Positions 28,301 through 36,445 of a stretch of 64,000 nucleotides of DNA are shown here, in pieces; the stretch's first letter is position 1, and every line of letters begins with the position of its first letter. This stretch comes from Panopea generosa (Eukaryota > Mollusca > Bivalvia > Adapedonta > Hiatellidae). Made by a program: the position numbers and the translations under genes. A model generated the notes under the pieces. That model was given only the letters and a program-made list of their open reading frames with translations. It did no database searches and had not been told where the DNA came from. The DNA lies in contig CM055905.1 of assembly GCA_029582155.1 (NCBI GenBank), positions 3,523,920 through 3,587,919 on the forward strand. The letters run 5' to 3'.

Positions 28301-31300
28301 AAGCTTGTTTTGTAAATAACTTAGATTAAGTTTTCTGTAGCGAAACATGGCAATGCAAAAAGGATATGTTTATACTAATAGAATGTTGAGAAAAAACTAG
28401 AAGATGTTTAAGGGGTCATGGTGGTATCTGTCTTTTTATTAGAAACTGTGTTGCTTATCATATAACTATTCTCGAGTGTGATAAAAATTGGTTTATTTGG
28501 GTCAGGTTAGACAAGTTTTTTTCTGTTTAAATGTTTGTGTATATATGTAAAAATGCATATCAATATTAAATACAAACATTTTAGAAAATATGGTAGTAAT
28601 AGTAAAAATTATGGTGGTAATAGAAATTATAGTGAGAGTGAATAACATGGCTGGTTGTCTTGTTATTTACATATGATTAATTATAATATAATCACAAATA
28701 TTATCTAATTAGGTGTTTCCATTAAGCATCTGTTCTCGCATTTAAAATGCGCTGATACAATATGATGCAAGTTTGTTTAAGACAGACTTTTTGTTTGACT
28801 GTAGAAGATTAATGAATTTGAATATACTAGGTTTATTGATATAATAGTTTGGAATATATTGCTTGCGCAGATCATTATAATGAGGACAGATTAAAATAAA
28901 GTGATATTCATCTTCTGTATCGTTTTTGTTATAAAGCACACATTTCCTTTCATTTCTAACTATATTCCTGTGACGTCCGGTTTCTATGTACAAACAATGA
29001 GATGACAATCTTATTTTGGCAATAATGTGTCTATGTTTTTTGTTGTTCAGTTTTATCAAGTAGTCTGATATTTGGTAAGTATGTTTAATATTTCTGTACA
29101 AAGACACCGAAGTGTGGATTAAAATAGTTTCTTGCCAATGATTTATATGAATATCTCTTAATCTATTCCTTAACAATTGTATGAACAAGTTTACAATAAC
29201 TGATTCCGAATGCATCCATATTTCTGCAAAGCTGCTTTGGCACAATAAATTTCGCACTTTCGAAGACCAGTTTTTAACATTCTGTTTTATTTTAAATTTC
29301 TTGTCTCTGTACATTTTTAATGGTGTTTAAAACATAATTTCGGCTTTTTTTTTCTTTATGTAAATTGAGCCAATATTTTATTATTCGTATACACCTTTCA
29401 ATATACAGTGGGAATCTACCAGTTTCTGAGTATAAAGATAAACTATTTGTAGACATTTTTACATCAAGCGTCCATTTACAGAATTTTCTTGGCACCCTTT
29501 CCAGCTGCTCTGATTTATCAAAACCCCATATTTCGCAACCATAATTCAAGATAGATAGAACGTATGAGTCAAATAGGTTAAACATTATATTGATATGTAT
29601 TTCATATGTTTTTGTTACGCTAAGCAAGATACTCATTGTCCGCAAGGCTTTACCAGATAGAGTGCTCACGTTATTAATAAATGACCAATTTCTGACCCGG
29701 AATATGTCCATTTATCATTTTTACTTAACACCCCGCCCTTTCGAAATACAACGATTTTAGTTTTTTCTGTATTAACTGTTAAATTCCATTTGTGGCAATA
29801 TATTTCTAGATTATTAAGTGACGTTTGTAATCCCTTTTTTGTTTCTGAACATAACACTGCATCATAAGCAAACATCAAAAGATAAATAGATAGCTGATCA
29901 AGTGTTATTCCTATATCGGTGTACAGGCATAGTACCACCATTGCAAAAAGGAAGTGCTTCCGTGGGGTAGTCGCATAATGGCGGTTATAAATAATCCTCG
30001 TTTCTTCTTCTTTAAAAATGCAATTTCCTTATTTTAATGCTCATGTTTTTATTCGAATGGCATAATTGATGTATTTTGAACATTTTGATAGCATTGTCAT
30101 GTTTGAATTGTGAATTTAGAAAAAAAAAATGATGCTTGGAAATTGGGGTATGAATACATGATTTCAGAAGTCTACTTTCACTTTGTCAACAGTGTACACA
30201 TTGAGCAGAAAATAAATCTCTTATATGACACATGACCCCTACTTTTCTCATCATATTTTGATATTGCTGAGGTTGACAAACAGTAAAATGTAAGTTTCAC
30301 TCGTTTAATTTGGGTCTCTATGAATGACAAGCCTTCAAACTTTTATTATTTACTATAGAATAAAGAACAAAAATCACCTACATCTGTACACATTAGGGAT
30401 AATCCGTGGTTCACGGGCGGTTGCATACATCACGCCAGATGCGAACTAAATCGTGCAAATAAACGTTATCGCCAATTGAGGACACATAAAAATTCCTGTT
30501 TGATTATAAATAAACGCTGTTATTATTGAAAAATGTCAAACGTATTTTATAAAGCTTAATACACGTATGTAAATAATCAGCCGGGTTTACATACTGCTGC
30601 TCATAGTGATCCCAATAAATTTTGAGACTTAAAACGCAAATATAGAAAACAAAAGTTGTCAAAAGACAACAAAGCTCGTCTATGGGATAAAACTCACCAG
30701 CCATGCAAAGATTGAGATTGGAAGCAAACACCAAAACTTAAATGCAACTAAACGCAAAAGTTTAACCTGGGTGTATACAGACGACGCCGACGCCGGGGTC
30801 ATGGCAATAGCTCTCCTGGACATTCGTCCTGGCGAGCTAAACAATGTAAAAAGAATAGTATCACTGTTGATAATTATTAGGGCATTATGCTTACTAGTAT
30901 CTTCTCTAAAAAAATGCTCACAGTTGTAAGACACCCGTGCACGTAATTTTGTCGAAAACAATAAGACTTTAACAGAATGCCAATTTGGCTTCAGACAAAA
31001 AAAGCGCTGTTGATTGTATTTTTGTGTTGCAGTCGTTGATAAATATAATTTGTTGATTATGAAAAGGCATTTGATATGGTTAATGCAATGGAATATGATT
31101 TACACTGTTGCATTATAATATGTCAATATCAATATTTTGAAATCTATGTACAGCTCTGTTAAGATATGCGTTAGGGTTAACGGTAACATTACTAACTATT
31201 TCGATAGCTATATGGGTGTGAGAAATCCTATCTCCACTTTAATTCATAGTGTTTATTTATGACATAGAAAAAACATTTATAAGATGTAAATGTCGATCTG

Positions 31301-32650
31301 ACTTAATGGACGAGCTGAAAACGTGTATGTTATTTTTTGCTGATAACACAGTTTTGTTTTTTATATTCTTCACATGGTTTGAGAAGTCTGTTAAATTAAC
31401 TTCATACATATTGTTCTATTGGAATATGACTGTAAATACTAGTAAAACAGCTGCCATAGTATTTGAACTGAAAACAAGACGAGAATACTTACATGTATTT
31501 TACGCCATATAGAGTCAGAGGTTGTTAACACGTTTCGTTACTTAGGTGTCGTGTTATCATCAAGTGGCAAGTTTTATATTAGCCAAAAAAACATTATCAG
31601 ACCAAGTTCTACGTGCTTTGTTTACATTAAATACAGTGTTTGATGCTATTCCCCTTGGCGTAAGTTAAAAGTTTAAACTGATACCATGGTCAAACCAATT
31701 TTAAACTATGGGTGTGAAATATGGGGATTCCATAAAGCTACAGATATCGATAGAGTTTATTTAAAATTTCATGAACAAATTAGGTATGTCAGATCTATCA
31801 AACTATTTATGCTACAATATACGGTGAACGAGGTAAAGTCCCGTTAGAAGTTATACGTAAGGAGAGAATCCTTAAATGGTGGCAAAAATTGTATATTGTC
31901 ATGAATTTTTGATTAATAAATAGTTTATTGGCAATAAAACTACGTTTTTTAAAGGTTCTTTGGCCTTAAATGTTAAATCATTATTGAATCAACTTCGTTT
32001 TAGCTATTTATGGGATGGCATGTATATTATCAAACTTCAAATCATCAAAGTAATTGAACGATTGTGTGATCAGTTTTATCAAAAATTGTATTCATTACTG
32101 AATAACATGCCTAAACTTACATACATTACGTATGGATATGAAACTGATATTGGTATAGAAAAAACCATGCCATGTATTAAAATTAATAATCACCGAATTG
32201 CACTCACAGGATTATGTTATTCCGCTCACAAACATGCCATTTAAGAGGGTCGTTATAGAAATATAGATAGATCAGATAGAAAATGTATATATTGTCAGAT
32301 GAATGTAGCGGAAGACGAATATATTTTGTTATGGTTTGTCCTTTCTATAGAAATATTAGAACGGATTGTCTCCCAAACTTTTATTGTTAAGCTCTAAACA
32401 AGCTGGTGTAATATGTAAACTTACAAAATATATTTACTTAGACATATTATACGTATGATAATAGTACTTTATTGATAATTTATCAGATAAATGTTTTAAA
32501 AGTTAATTTTAAACAAATTGTTTTTTATACTCTGGCCTATGACATCATATTGCTTCCAAAATGGCATTGCTCGCTAGTGTGATTACAATAAGTTGTCACT
32601 GGCGAGACACTTTCTGCGGCCAGGGTACAAATGTACAACTTTATTCATGT

Positions 32651-32694
<44 letters not shown>

Positions 32695-34548
32695 AATTAA
32701 ATTTAATTAATTAATTTATCTATTTTGATGAATTACTTATAATTATGGTAGGTTTATATTGTACATTATTTGATTATATCATGCTCTACTAACATTTGTT
32801 GTAACCGCCGCCTATAAATATGTCATTGAGACGAAATGTATGTTCATTGGCCACAATAAACTATTGATTGGTTGATTGACAAGATAATAACAGTACTATG
32901 CTTGAATATTTATTTACTTGTGTGGCGGTAACTTTGACGTGTACATCATTGCATATTTAAGGAATATTTAATTATTTCAATGTGTGACAGTTAACTGAAT
33001 ATCACTATAACGTGTATCCACTTTACTGTAAATGAATATTTAATTGTTTTAATGTGTGATAACTTGTGCATCACCACGATGTTAATATATCTCCAATTGT
33101 TTTATTGTGTGGAAGTAACGTATGTACCACTTCACTGTTAATGAATATTAATTGTTTTAATGTTTGGTAGTGACTTGTATACCAATTCACCTTTAATGAA
33201 TATTTAATTATTTTAATGTGTGATATTAACGTATGTACCACTACACTGTTAATGACTATTTAATTGTTTTAATGTGTGGTAGAACTGTGTGTATCAATTC
33301 ACTGTAAATGAATATTTAACTGTTTTAATGTGTGGTAGTAACATGTGTACCAATTCACTATTAATGAATATTTAATTGTTTTAAAGTGCGGTAGTAACGT
33401 GTGTACCACTACACTGTTAATGAATATGTAATTGTTTTAATGTGGGACATTGCCGTGTTTATCACTACACTGTTAATGAATATTTAATTGTTTTTTTGTG
33501 TGGTAGAAACACTTGTACCACTTCACTGTAAATGAATATTTAATTGTTTTAATGTTTGGCAGTAACTTGTGTACCAATTCACTTATGATGAATATTTAAT
33601 TGTTTTAATGTGTGATAGTAACGTGTGTACCACTACACTGTTAATGAATATTTAATTGTTTAAATGTGGGACATTACCGTGCATATCACTACACTGTAAA
33701 TGAATATTTAATTTTTAAATGTGGGACATTACCGTGCATATATCACTACACTGTTAATGAATATTTAATCGTTGTAATGTGTTATTGTTGAACGTGTATA
33801 CTTCTGCACTGTTTATGCATATTTAATTGTTTTAATGTTTGATGTTGACATGACATATTGGATTAATACGCTTTAATTGGATATTTAATGTTGTTTTTAA
33901 AGTAATGGCTTGTTGCCACTTTTAGGTAATATTTGATTAAATGTGCAATGGCAAGCAACGTTTACACAGTTTATAAATATTTAACTATTTTAATGAGTGA
34001 TAGAAACGTGTATATCGCTTCACTGTTTATAAATATCAAACTGTTTTAATGTGTGATACAAACATGTATATCACTATATTTTCATGAATATTTAAAATGT
34101 GTAAAGGTTATATAACGGTATTGTAATTGAATATACACTTTAAGGGCGGTAATGCAGTAAACATGGTGCAAGATGCTCACACCAGAGGTCGCGGGTTCGA
34201 TCCCAGGCTAAACTAAAAGGTCTCTTCACAACAACACTATATATTTATATACTACCAGGGGAACGAACGCAAGAGTAATTCATGTAAACTCTTAGCTTTC
34301 GCAAATCGAACTAAACAAACTATTGCAAAATAAACTAAAAACTGAATTGAGCGTATGCTTGCTTGCTTGGTATATCCCCCAGTATATCCGTATAATATAT
34401 ATCAAGTGGCATATAGAAACACAGCGGCGAGAGAGATACAAAGAGACAGTCAGTCAGACAGAGAAAGGAAACAAAACGAGAATGAGAGACAGACAGACAG
34501 TAAGACAGAGAAAGGCAACACAACGAGAGAGAAAGATGAAGAGAGAGA

Positions 34549-34611
<63 letters not shown>

Positions 34612-34768
34612 TCAGGCAGAGAAAGGAACAAAACGAGAGGAAGATATATACAACTAGAATGAAAGCGTATTACATACCTCTTCTGACGTATGATGGCGAT
34701 CTCCAAGCTGTTACGGAGACAACACACAGTGTCACAATCAATGACAGGTACACGGTCCCAAACTGCAT
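4633..34768 (-). CDS. secreted multi-CCP (sushi) domain protein, six exons identified, partial
   Basis: Minus-strand spliced gene inferred from a signal-peptide exon (34678-34768) and five CCP exons (13355-13579, 12517-12705, 11260-11451, 10040-10222, 4633-4830). Each CCP exon encodes one module with four cysteines and a Trp between Cys3 and Cys4, the pattern of the CCP/sushi fold, which mediates extracellular protein binding in complement-like proteins, selectins and receptors. Each is flanked by AG and GT and has symmetric phase 1 ends, the rule for shuffled extracellular modules, and the signal exon also ends in phase 1. The gene is at least 30 kb because its introns hold LINEs, SINEs and minisatellites. 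No transmembrane segment or terminal exon was found, so it probably continues beyond base 1. Linking the signal exon to the CCP exons across a 21-kb intron is inference; two genes are possible. The natural ligand is unknown. Confidence 0.7.
4857..5008. repeat. 23-bp perfect inverted repeat with 106-bp loop
   Basis: The block 'gtcaggtgggactggaagcg' plus 'tac' at 4857-4879 is matched in reverse complement at 4986-5008. It lies 27 bp beyond the CCP exon acceptor (in the intron) and just before the LINE at 5040. It could be the ends of a small MITE. Confidence 0.75.
5040..7434 (+). mobile_element. decayed non-LTR retrotransposon (LINE), RT region
   Basis: Degenerate LINE ORF2 with many frameshifts and stops, read across all three plus frames. 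The endonuclease-RT linker begins near 5070 (TTWLYKKANFN, then LISDYDW). RT blocks follow: VIPVFKKGDK and YRPVSLLSCTGNLLERLVFK near 5870-5970, a FDRVWHKGL block near 6145, GVPQGCVFGPLLFLIFANDI near 6295 (the 'GVPQGSxLGP' motif of RT) and the catalytic LYADDSLLF near 6385. A zinc-knuckle-like CxC...H...C segment (CTCGYLTEDAEHYFFKC) lies near 7210, and the ORF end FKAVQQFIKSSKRFESEY at 7380-7434. The 5' endonuclease is absent, so this copy is 5'-truncated. The block order fits the Jockey/CR1-like group, but the clade is not settled. It lies in an intron of the CCP gene, in the opposite orientation. Confidence 0.9.
7435..8185. other. LINE 3' flank, AT-rich; no gene seen
   Basis: Probable LINE 3' UTR to about 7940. 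A 68-codon plus-strand open stretch (7987-8193) reads into the next tandem repeat and has no recognisable domain. Confidence 0.5.
8186..9452. repeat. 108-bp minisatellite, about 11.7 copies
   Basis: Each unit carries 'gatataaaaacgcaacacag' and 'tacactcaagagatatgaaa'; unit starts are spaced by 108 bp (8401, 8509 and so on). Single-base indels occur in some copies. The minus strand has repeated 36-residue open frames that are by-products of the stop-free unit. Confidence 0.95.
9535..9606. repeat. inverted fragments of the 108-bp unit
   Basis: 'tttctgtgttgcgttttcat', 'ctttctgtgtggcgttttca' and 'tatctcttgagtgta' are reverse complements of parts of the 108-bp unit. They lie about 85 bp beyond the array in inverted orientation. 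Confidence 0.75.
9607..10039. other. intron of the CCP gene, no feature seen
   Basis: AT-rich non-coding sequence. Confidence 0.5.
10040..10222 (-). CDS. CCP module exon
   Basis: 183-bp exon, phase 1 at both ends, acceptor 'tcttttacag', donor 'gcagag|gtatgt'. It encodes a complete CCP module: DLCPAIDETY at the start, TISCRGR, the typical SAKCYQGRWDPMLP motif before Cys4, and VCRG at the end. This is the clearest CCP module of the set. Confidence 0.9.
10223..10975. other. intron of the CCP gene, no feature seen
   Basis: AT-rich non-coding sequence without a recognised repeat. Confidence 0.5.
10976..11140 (-). mobile_element. LINE RT relic
   Basis: The minus strand encodes IPPPENWNEAVIIPILE followed by ASYRPTSLTP, which matches the RT palm block 'W..A.I.PI.K.....YRPISLT'. 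Only about 50 codons survive. Confidence 0.7.
11183..11235 (+). repeat. short fragment of dispersed repeat M1
   Basis: Shares 'tgacgtcattcaactttcaa', then 'gaccaatcaacgtgcac', with the M1 copies at 20530 (reverse complement), 21770 and 45035. Confidence 0.55.
11260..11451 (-). CDS. CCP module exon
   Basis: 192-bp exon, phase 1 at both ends. I chose the acceptor 'atcccaccgccag' because it gives phase 1; an acceptor 19 bp further upstream would give phase 0. The module has RCRNLPVANG, VKCKNGYAMEG, FTCENGTWIDG and ECIP: four cysteines plus the Trp. Donor 'ccat|gtaagt'. Confidence 0.88.
11452..12516. other. intron of the CCP gene, no feature seen
   Basis: AT-rich non-coding sequence; no further CCP module seen on the minus strand. 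Confidence 0.5.
12517..12705 (-). CDS. CCP module exon
   Basis: 189-bp exon, phase 1 at both ends, donor 'gttg|gtaaat'. It encodes RCNGLLNVAG, VTYRCSNNNILVGS, RICRNGRWSD and FDCVG: four cysteines and the Trp, in CCP order. Confidence 0.88.
12706..13294. other. intron of the CCP gene, no feature seen
   Basis: Non-coding; the 65-codon plus-strand open stretch at 12807-13004 has no motif. Confidence 0.5.
13295..13336. repeat. (GACA)n microsatellite
   Basis: About ten copies of the tetranucleotide 'gaca/caga' just beyond the donor of the CCP exon at 13355. Confidence 0.95.
13355..13579 (-). CDS. CCP module exon (most 5' of the five)
   Basis: 225-bp exon, phase 1 at both ends, acceptor 'ttttacgacag', donor 'tcg|gtaaga'. 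It encodes SKDCYIPRDD, a long insert before RVSYRKSIIIFC, then SVCVYGRWRPALPNC: four cysteines and GRW. It is about 10 residues longer than the other modules. A (GACA)n microsatellite sits 18 bp beyond its donor. Confidence 0.85.
13580..14439. other. non-coding; tRNA-like B-box near 13710
   Basis: The segment 13680-13745 has a B-box-like 'ggttcgatttcc' and may be the head of another SINE, but no second copy is seen. The rest has no feature. Confidence 0.4.
14440..14675 (-). mobile_element. SINE family B copy, head-truncated
   Basis: Shares with 21236-21512 and 36085-36445 a 'gattgattgatt' tail, the block 'atgccatcgaggctaacag', 'gtactcgagcacacc' and 'gagacacaatgtcg'. The copy ends at 'gctgccgggca', without the tRNA-like head seen in the other copies. 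Confidence 0.75.
14676..15049. other. no feature seen
   Basis: Non-coding AT-rich sequence. Confidence 0.5.
15050..15690. repeat. 106-107-bp minisatellite, six copies, dimeric
   Basis: Units start at about 15062, 15169, 15275, 15382, 15488 and 15594. Two subtypes alternate. Units 1 and 3 carry 'ccatggccaattccgtttaa' and 'ttggatatagacatgc'. Units 2 and 4 carry 'ccgtggccaagtccggttaa' and a 'gttgggtttagacat' or similar block. The real repeating unit is therefore a 213-bp dimer. Confidence 0.9.
15691..16149. other. no feature seen
   Basis: AT-rich sequence between two tandem arrays. Confidence 0.5.
16150..20055. repeat. 60-bp satellite-like array, about 65 copies
   Basis: The unit is exactly 60 bp. 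Its core blocks are 'gcatttgtagctgggcggag' and 'gcatttcatatcagaatgaa'. Register is kept without any indel from 16172 to 19724. After that, two units are truncated by about 45 bp (19725 and 19870). Recurrent variants (aaaagc/aaaatc, gctggg/gcttgg, aactttt/aacgttt) are shuffled among copies. The consensus has no stop in one frame, giving open stretches of 226, 584 and 318 codons with a 20-residue period (MKSICSWAELKVTFTAFHIR). Scattered TAA, TGA and TAG units (16850, 18645, 18708) and the lack of splice or promoter context suggest a non-coding array. Confidence 0.95.
20056..20529. other. no feature seen
   Basis: Non-coding flank of the 60-bp array. Confidence 0.5.
20530..20712 (-). mobile_element. 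dispersed repeat M1, copy 1
   Basis: The reverse complement matches the copies at 21770-21965 and 45035-45258: 'ctgtcccacaattca', 'gtgacgtca', 'gaccaatcaacgtgctcaaa' and a following 'aacgaacc/aacggaccc' block. It has no coding capacity and no clear terminal repeats. Probably a non-autonomous element. Confidence 0.7.
20825..21108 (-). mobile_element. SINE family C copy
   Basis: The reverse complement matches 22375-22690: a tRNA-like head with B-box 'gggttcgatccc' near 21040-21110, the block 'tggtatcataccatgtgtct'-like in the middle, and a 3' tail of 'caacaacaa' type near 20825. Confidence 0.85.
21236..21512 (-). mobile_element. SINE family B copy
   Basis: The minus-strand head 'gggtcgtgagttcgagtcc' (B-box) is at 21480-21512. 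The body is shared with 14440 and 36085. It ends in a (TCAA)n tail at 21236-21290. Confidence 0.85.
21770..21965 (-). mobile_element. dispersed repeat M1, copy 2
   Basis: Reverse complement runs from 'agtctatcccagaatg' through 'atgcctgtcccacaattca' and 'gaccaatcaacgtgctcaaa' to 'ttaacggacccaatcggga'. The same order is seen at 45035-45258. Confidence 0.75.
21966..22374. other. no feature seen
   Basis: Non-coding. An 89-codon plus-strand stretch (22115-22384) runs into SINE C and has no motif. Confidence 0.5.
22375..22690 (+). mobile_element. SINE family C copy
   Basis: tRNA-derived head with A-box-like 'gtgatctagtgatagagcg' and B-box 'gggttcgatctctgatc', a body shared with 20825-21108, and a 3' tail of 'caacaacaactacaacaac'. 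Confidence 0.88.
22691..23694. other. no gene or recognised repeat seen
   Basis: AT-rich. The 62-codon minus-strand stretch at 23426-23614 has no motif. Confidence 0.5.
23695..23912 (+). mobile_element. dispersed repeat D, copy 1
   Basis: Shares with 30655-30850 'gctcgcctatgggataaaac', 'acgacgccgacgacgacgcc' and 'caatagctctcctggacatt', ending in 'ggcgagctaaa'. I recall similar 3' ends in bivalve repeats; unverified. Confidence 0.75.
23913..24324. other. non-coding; (AACAATAATGAT)n microsatellite at 24205-24268
   Basis: Simple repeat built of 'gataacaacaataat' units; nothing else seen. Confidence 0.6.
24325..24500 (-). mobile_element. diverged SINE, possibly family A
   Basis: Minus-strand B-box-like 'agtcgagggttcgagtct' and the 3' block 'catcatattgcagg' resemble SINE A, but the middle does not align by eye. 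Confidence 0.35.
24501..25214. other. no feature seen; possible 5' flank of the YqaJ gene
   Basis: Non-coding, with a G/T-rich stretch at 24870-24930. Confidence 0.4.
25215..26838 (+). pseudogene. SAP + YqaJ-type nuclease gene, broken
   Basis: Two exon-like parts. The first (25215-25380, start ATG at 25215) encodes MAASDAFTVITLKKN and then, after a frameshift and stop near 25308, IMRWLECRGLPKTGDRSKLL, the helix-turn pattern of a SAP DNA-binding motif; it ends at a good donor 'aaaag|gtgaga'. The second (about 25840-26838) encodes a YqaJ exonuclease domain: RRLRITAS block at 26223, GASPDGLI at 26470 (catalytic Asp), EIKCP at 26520 (catalytic Glu and Lys) and YYYQIQMQM with FVVWS at 26660-26730. 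It is split by a one-base frameshift near 26328 and a TAA near 26363; upstream, a 24-bp unit has been amplified (see separate entry). YqaJ proteins in animals are usually multi-copy and often tied to transposable elements. Two independent frameshifts and two stops make this copy non-functional. Confidence 0.85.
26030..26223 (+). repeat. 24-bp coding minisatellite, eight copies (GDEQWFNQ)
   Basis: Eight tandem 24-bp units encode GDEQWFNQ, SDEEWFNQ, RDEEWFNR, GDEKWFNQ and similar. The last unit runs straight into RRLRITAS. YqaJ proteins typically have one 'W...R..RITAS' block here, so the repeat is an amplification of the conserved motif itself. All three plus frames and the minus strand stay open. 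Confidence 0.9.
26839..27570. other. no feature seen
   Basis: AT-rich flank of the YqaJ pseudogene. Confidence 0.5.
27571..27696. repeat. 63-bp direct duplication
   Basis: Two copies starting at 27571 and 27634 with 'tagacatctatatgctaatg' and 'gttcatgacaaaattga'. Confidence 0.85.
27697..28741. other. AT-rich; weak similarity to the 56-bp repeat at 28085-28215
   Basis: 'gaatatttaattgttttaat' and related blocks at 28085-28215 recall the array at 32885-34110. No gene is seen. Confidence 0.45.
28742..29955 (-). mobile_element. LINE, 3' half of ORF2, decayed
   Basis: Minus-strand frames encode, in order, FAYDAVLCSETKKGLQ (a decayed F-ADD catalytic block, one Asp changed to Tyr), LTVNTEKTKIVVF, YVLSILNYGCEIWGFDK, a long alpha-helical connection region and a terminal Cys/His region (CVLYNKNDTEDEYHFILIC) typical of LINE C termini. 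There are frameshifts at about 29670 and 29300. The element is 5'-truncated inside the RT domain. Confidence 0.88.
29956..30362. other. no feature seen
   Basis: Spacer between two head-to-head LINE fragments. Confidence 0.5.
30363..32420 (+). mobile_element. LINE, heavily decayed, with nested insertion
   Basis: Same family as the LINE at 28742: NMTVNTSKTAAIVFE near 31420, ILNYGCEIWGFHK near 31705, and a terminal CIYCQMNVAEDEYI near 32295. Linker-like residues NPWFTGGC...RYRQL at 30400-30480 precede the RT. RT blocks around 31000-31360 are recognisable as GFRQ, EKAFDMVNA and FADNTVLFF. Frames change many times. Repeat D sits inside it at 30655-30850. Confidence 0.8.
30655..30850 (+). mobile_element. 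dispersed repeat D, copy 2, inside a LINE
   Basis: Matches 23695-23912 from 'agacaacaaagctcg' to 'ctggcgagctaaa', with a 9-bp shorter GAC-rich run. It interrupts the LINE between its linker and RT region. Confidence 0.78.
32421..32884. other. non-coding; (CA)n at 32649-32692
   Basis: About 22 CA dinucleotides. No other feature seen. Confidence 0.7.
32885..34110. repeat. 56-bp degenerate minisatellite, about 21 copies
   Basis: Units built of 'tgaatatttaattgttttaa' and 'gtgtaccactacactgttaa'-like blocks with variable spacing and substitutions, so it is older than most arrays in the window. Confidence 0.85.
34111..34677. other. intron 1 of the CCP gene; tRNA-like B-box at 34188 and (GA)n at 34540-34610
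   Basis: 'gcgggttcgatcccaggct' near 34190 is a pol III B-box, probably a SINE relic. The GA/GACA tract at 34430-34610 makes the plus strand look open (ORF at 34323-35021), which is an artefact. Confidence 0.6.
34678..34768 (-). CDS. signal-peptide first exon, probably of the CCP gene
   Basis: The minus-strand ATG at 34766-34768 opens a 30-codon exon that begins MQFGTVYLSLIVTLCVVSV and is followed by TAWRSPSYVRR. It has a short polar start, a hydrophobic core of about 12 residues and a VTA-like cleavage site: a textbook secretory signal. The exon ends at the donor 'agaag|gtatgt' region in phase 1 (GT at 34676-34677), the phase of all five CCP exons on the same strand. A (GA)n tract lies in the following intron. 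No other minus-strand first exon for the CCP gene is visible, so I assign it there by inference. It could instead start an unrelated secreted protein. Confidence 0.6.
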
Positions 34769-35834
34769 TTCACACCATATATTTAAATCCACGTATATCG
34801 GGGGAAACCAAAATGTAAGTTCTTCCAATTTCTTCTCTTTCGTGTGTATTATTTTTTCTATAGGCCCAATCCAATTTAAAATATTATGCACAAACTACTT
34901 GGCGGTTACTCACAACTACTTGACATCAACTAATAGACTGGCAGTATGTTTATATAGCACACAGCTAGTCATGATTCAACTATTTTTAACACAACAAACC
35001 ACGGGACGGGTAAAGAGATAACGTAGCAATTTTAATAATTACGTCACTCAGACATGTTTTGGATGCTGTGCGGAAAGATTAAATTACGTATCAGTGAGTT
35101 ATTAAATAGGCACAATCTGTTCCTATCTTGTACTTGATTGCGTCCACAGTGACGTTGTGTAAGTCATAATGTACTGTTTGATAAAGTAAAAGATAAACAC
35201 AGGGGCTTGGGGAGTGGATAATAACACTTAATTGGGGGAGGGCAGGTCCCCAAGCGTATATATTATAACAGTTAATATTATTAACAACGGTTTTTGGTTT
35301 GTATTTAATAAATCTATAAACTTTACCATAAAAAGAAAAAAAAATTGTATTCTTTGTGTAATTGTAAGACCTTATATCCGCCTATATTTTTCAAAATCGT
35401 CTAATATAAGTGTTGGTGAAATGTTGGTGAACAGCACTCCAGTTCTAGAAAATTATTCGGTGGTAGTAGATTATATTAAACAGATTCATAAAAAAATCTA
35501 TCTGCTTCCTCCGCGTCAGTCAAGTGTATCGTTTTTGTAAAGTATTAAAACATATAATAATAGAAGCTTAAATCGTGTCATGATCGCTGTAAATATATTT
35601 AGAATTGCCCACGCAAACAGATCGGCTGACTGTTTGTCGATTGAATTGTTGACATTTGTGTCAGAGCGAGTGGGTGTAACAAAAATTTGAAGATGTGGCG
35701 ATATGAACGGAAGCAAATCGACTAATCCCTCAACGTTACTTATGTTTTGGTTGAGGATATTAATATAACAATAAACAATATGTAATAGTTAGTTTTAACA
35801 TATTTTATTACCATATTAACATATATTACATTAA
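34769..35834. other. 5' flank of the signal-peptide exon; no other feature seen
   Basis: No TATA box can be assigned with confidence. A 102-codon plus stretch at 35232-35540 has no motif. Confidence 0.45.
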
Positions 35835-35836
35835 TA

Positions 35837-36003
35837 CAGTCAAACCTGCGTAAGCGGTCACCTCTATTAAGCAGCCACTTGTCTTAAGCAGCCACATTTG
35901 CTGTTTCCGATTAATGTGCTTTAGAAGCAAATTAACCTGTATTAAGTAACAACCTGTTTGAAAATGCCTTCTCTTGACTGGCTGCCTAATACAGGTTTGA
36001 CTG
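35837..36003. mobile_element. 167-bp MITE with TA target duplication
   Basis: Inverted ends 'cagtcaaacctg' and 'caggtttgactg' are flanked by TA on both sides (35835-35836 and 36004-36005). The inside has 'cttaagcagccac' repeats. The TA duplication fits Tc1/mariner-type transposition. A related copy lies at 39222-39400. Confidence 0.85.
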
Positions 36004-36084
36004 TATAGGAATTGTGAGTCATATACGATAATAGGTCAAATAGTCTGATCACAAGTTCTCTCAACATAAGATACGGCTATTACC

Positions 36085-36094
36085 TTAAAAAGTC

Positions 36095-36146
<52 letters not shown>

Positions 36147-36445
36147 TTTAGCGTCATGTTTATGCCATCGAGGGCTAACAGACGATCAGTTAAACTTACC
36201 ACTGTTTCCTGGGATCTAAGAGGTTAATCAATACTCGAGCACAACTTAATTGAGAGGATTAGTACTCGAGCACAACTCATCTCTACAGGTAACTGATAAC
36301 TTTTCCACTTGAATCAGCGGTGAGAGACGAATGATTATGAGACACAATGTCGTTCATCAATCATCACGAAGACTGTTGCCGGGCGGGGATTCAAACTTAA
36401 TAGTCAGACGCGTAACCGACTGAGCTAATCGGGCCCGGCCTTAGA
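36085..36445 (-). mobile_element. SINE family B copy, longest
   Basis: (TCAA)n tail at 36089-36145, body as at 14440 and 21236, tRNA-like head with 'gattagctcagtcggttac' on the minus strand near 36415-36440. Carries a short internal duplication around 36225-36285 ('tactcgagcacaact' twice). Confidence 0.85.

Noticed and set aside
34323-35021. 232-codon plus-strand frame rich in Arg and Glu
   Set aside because: Made by the GA/GACA microsatellite; it lies opposite the signal-peptide exon.
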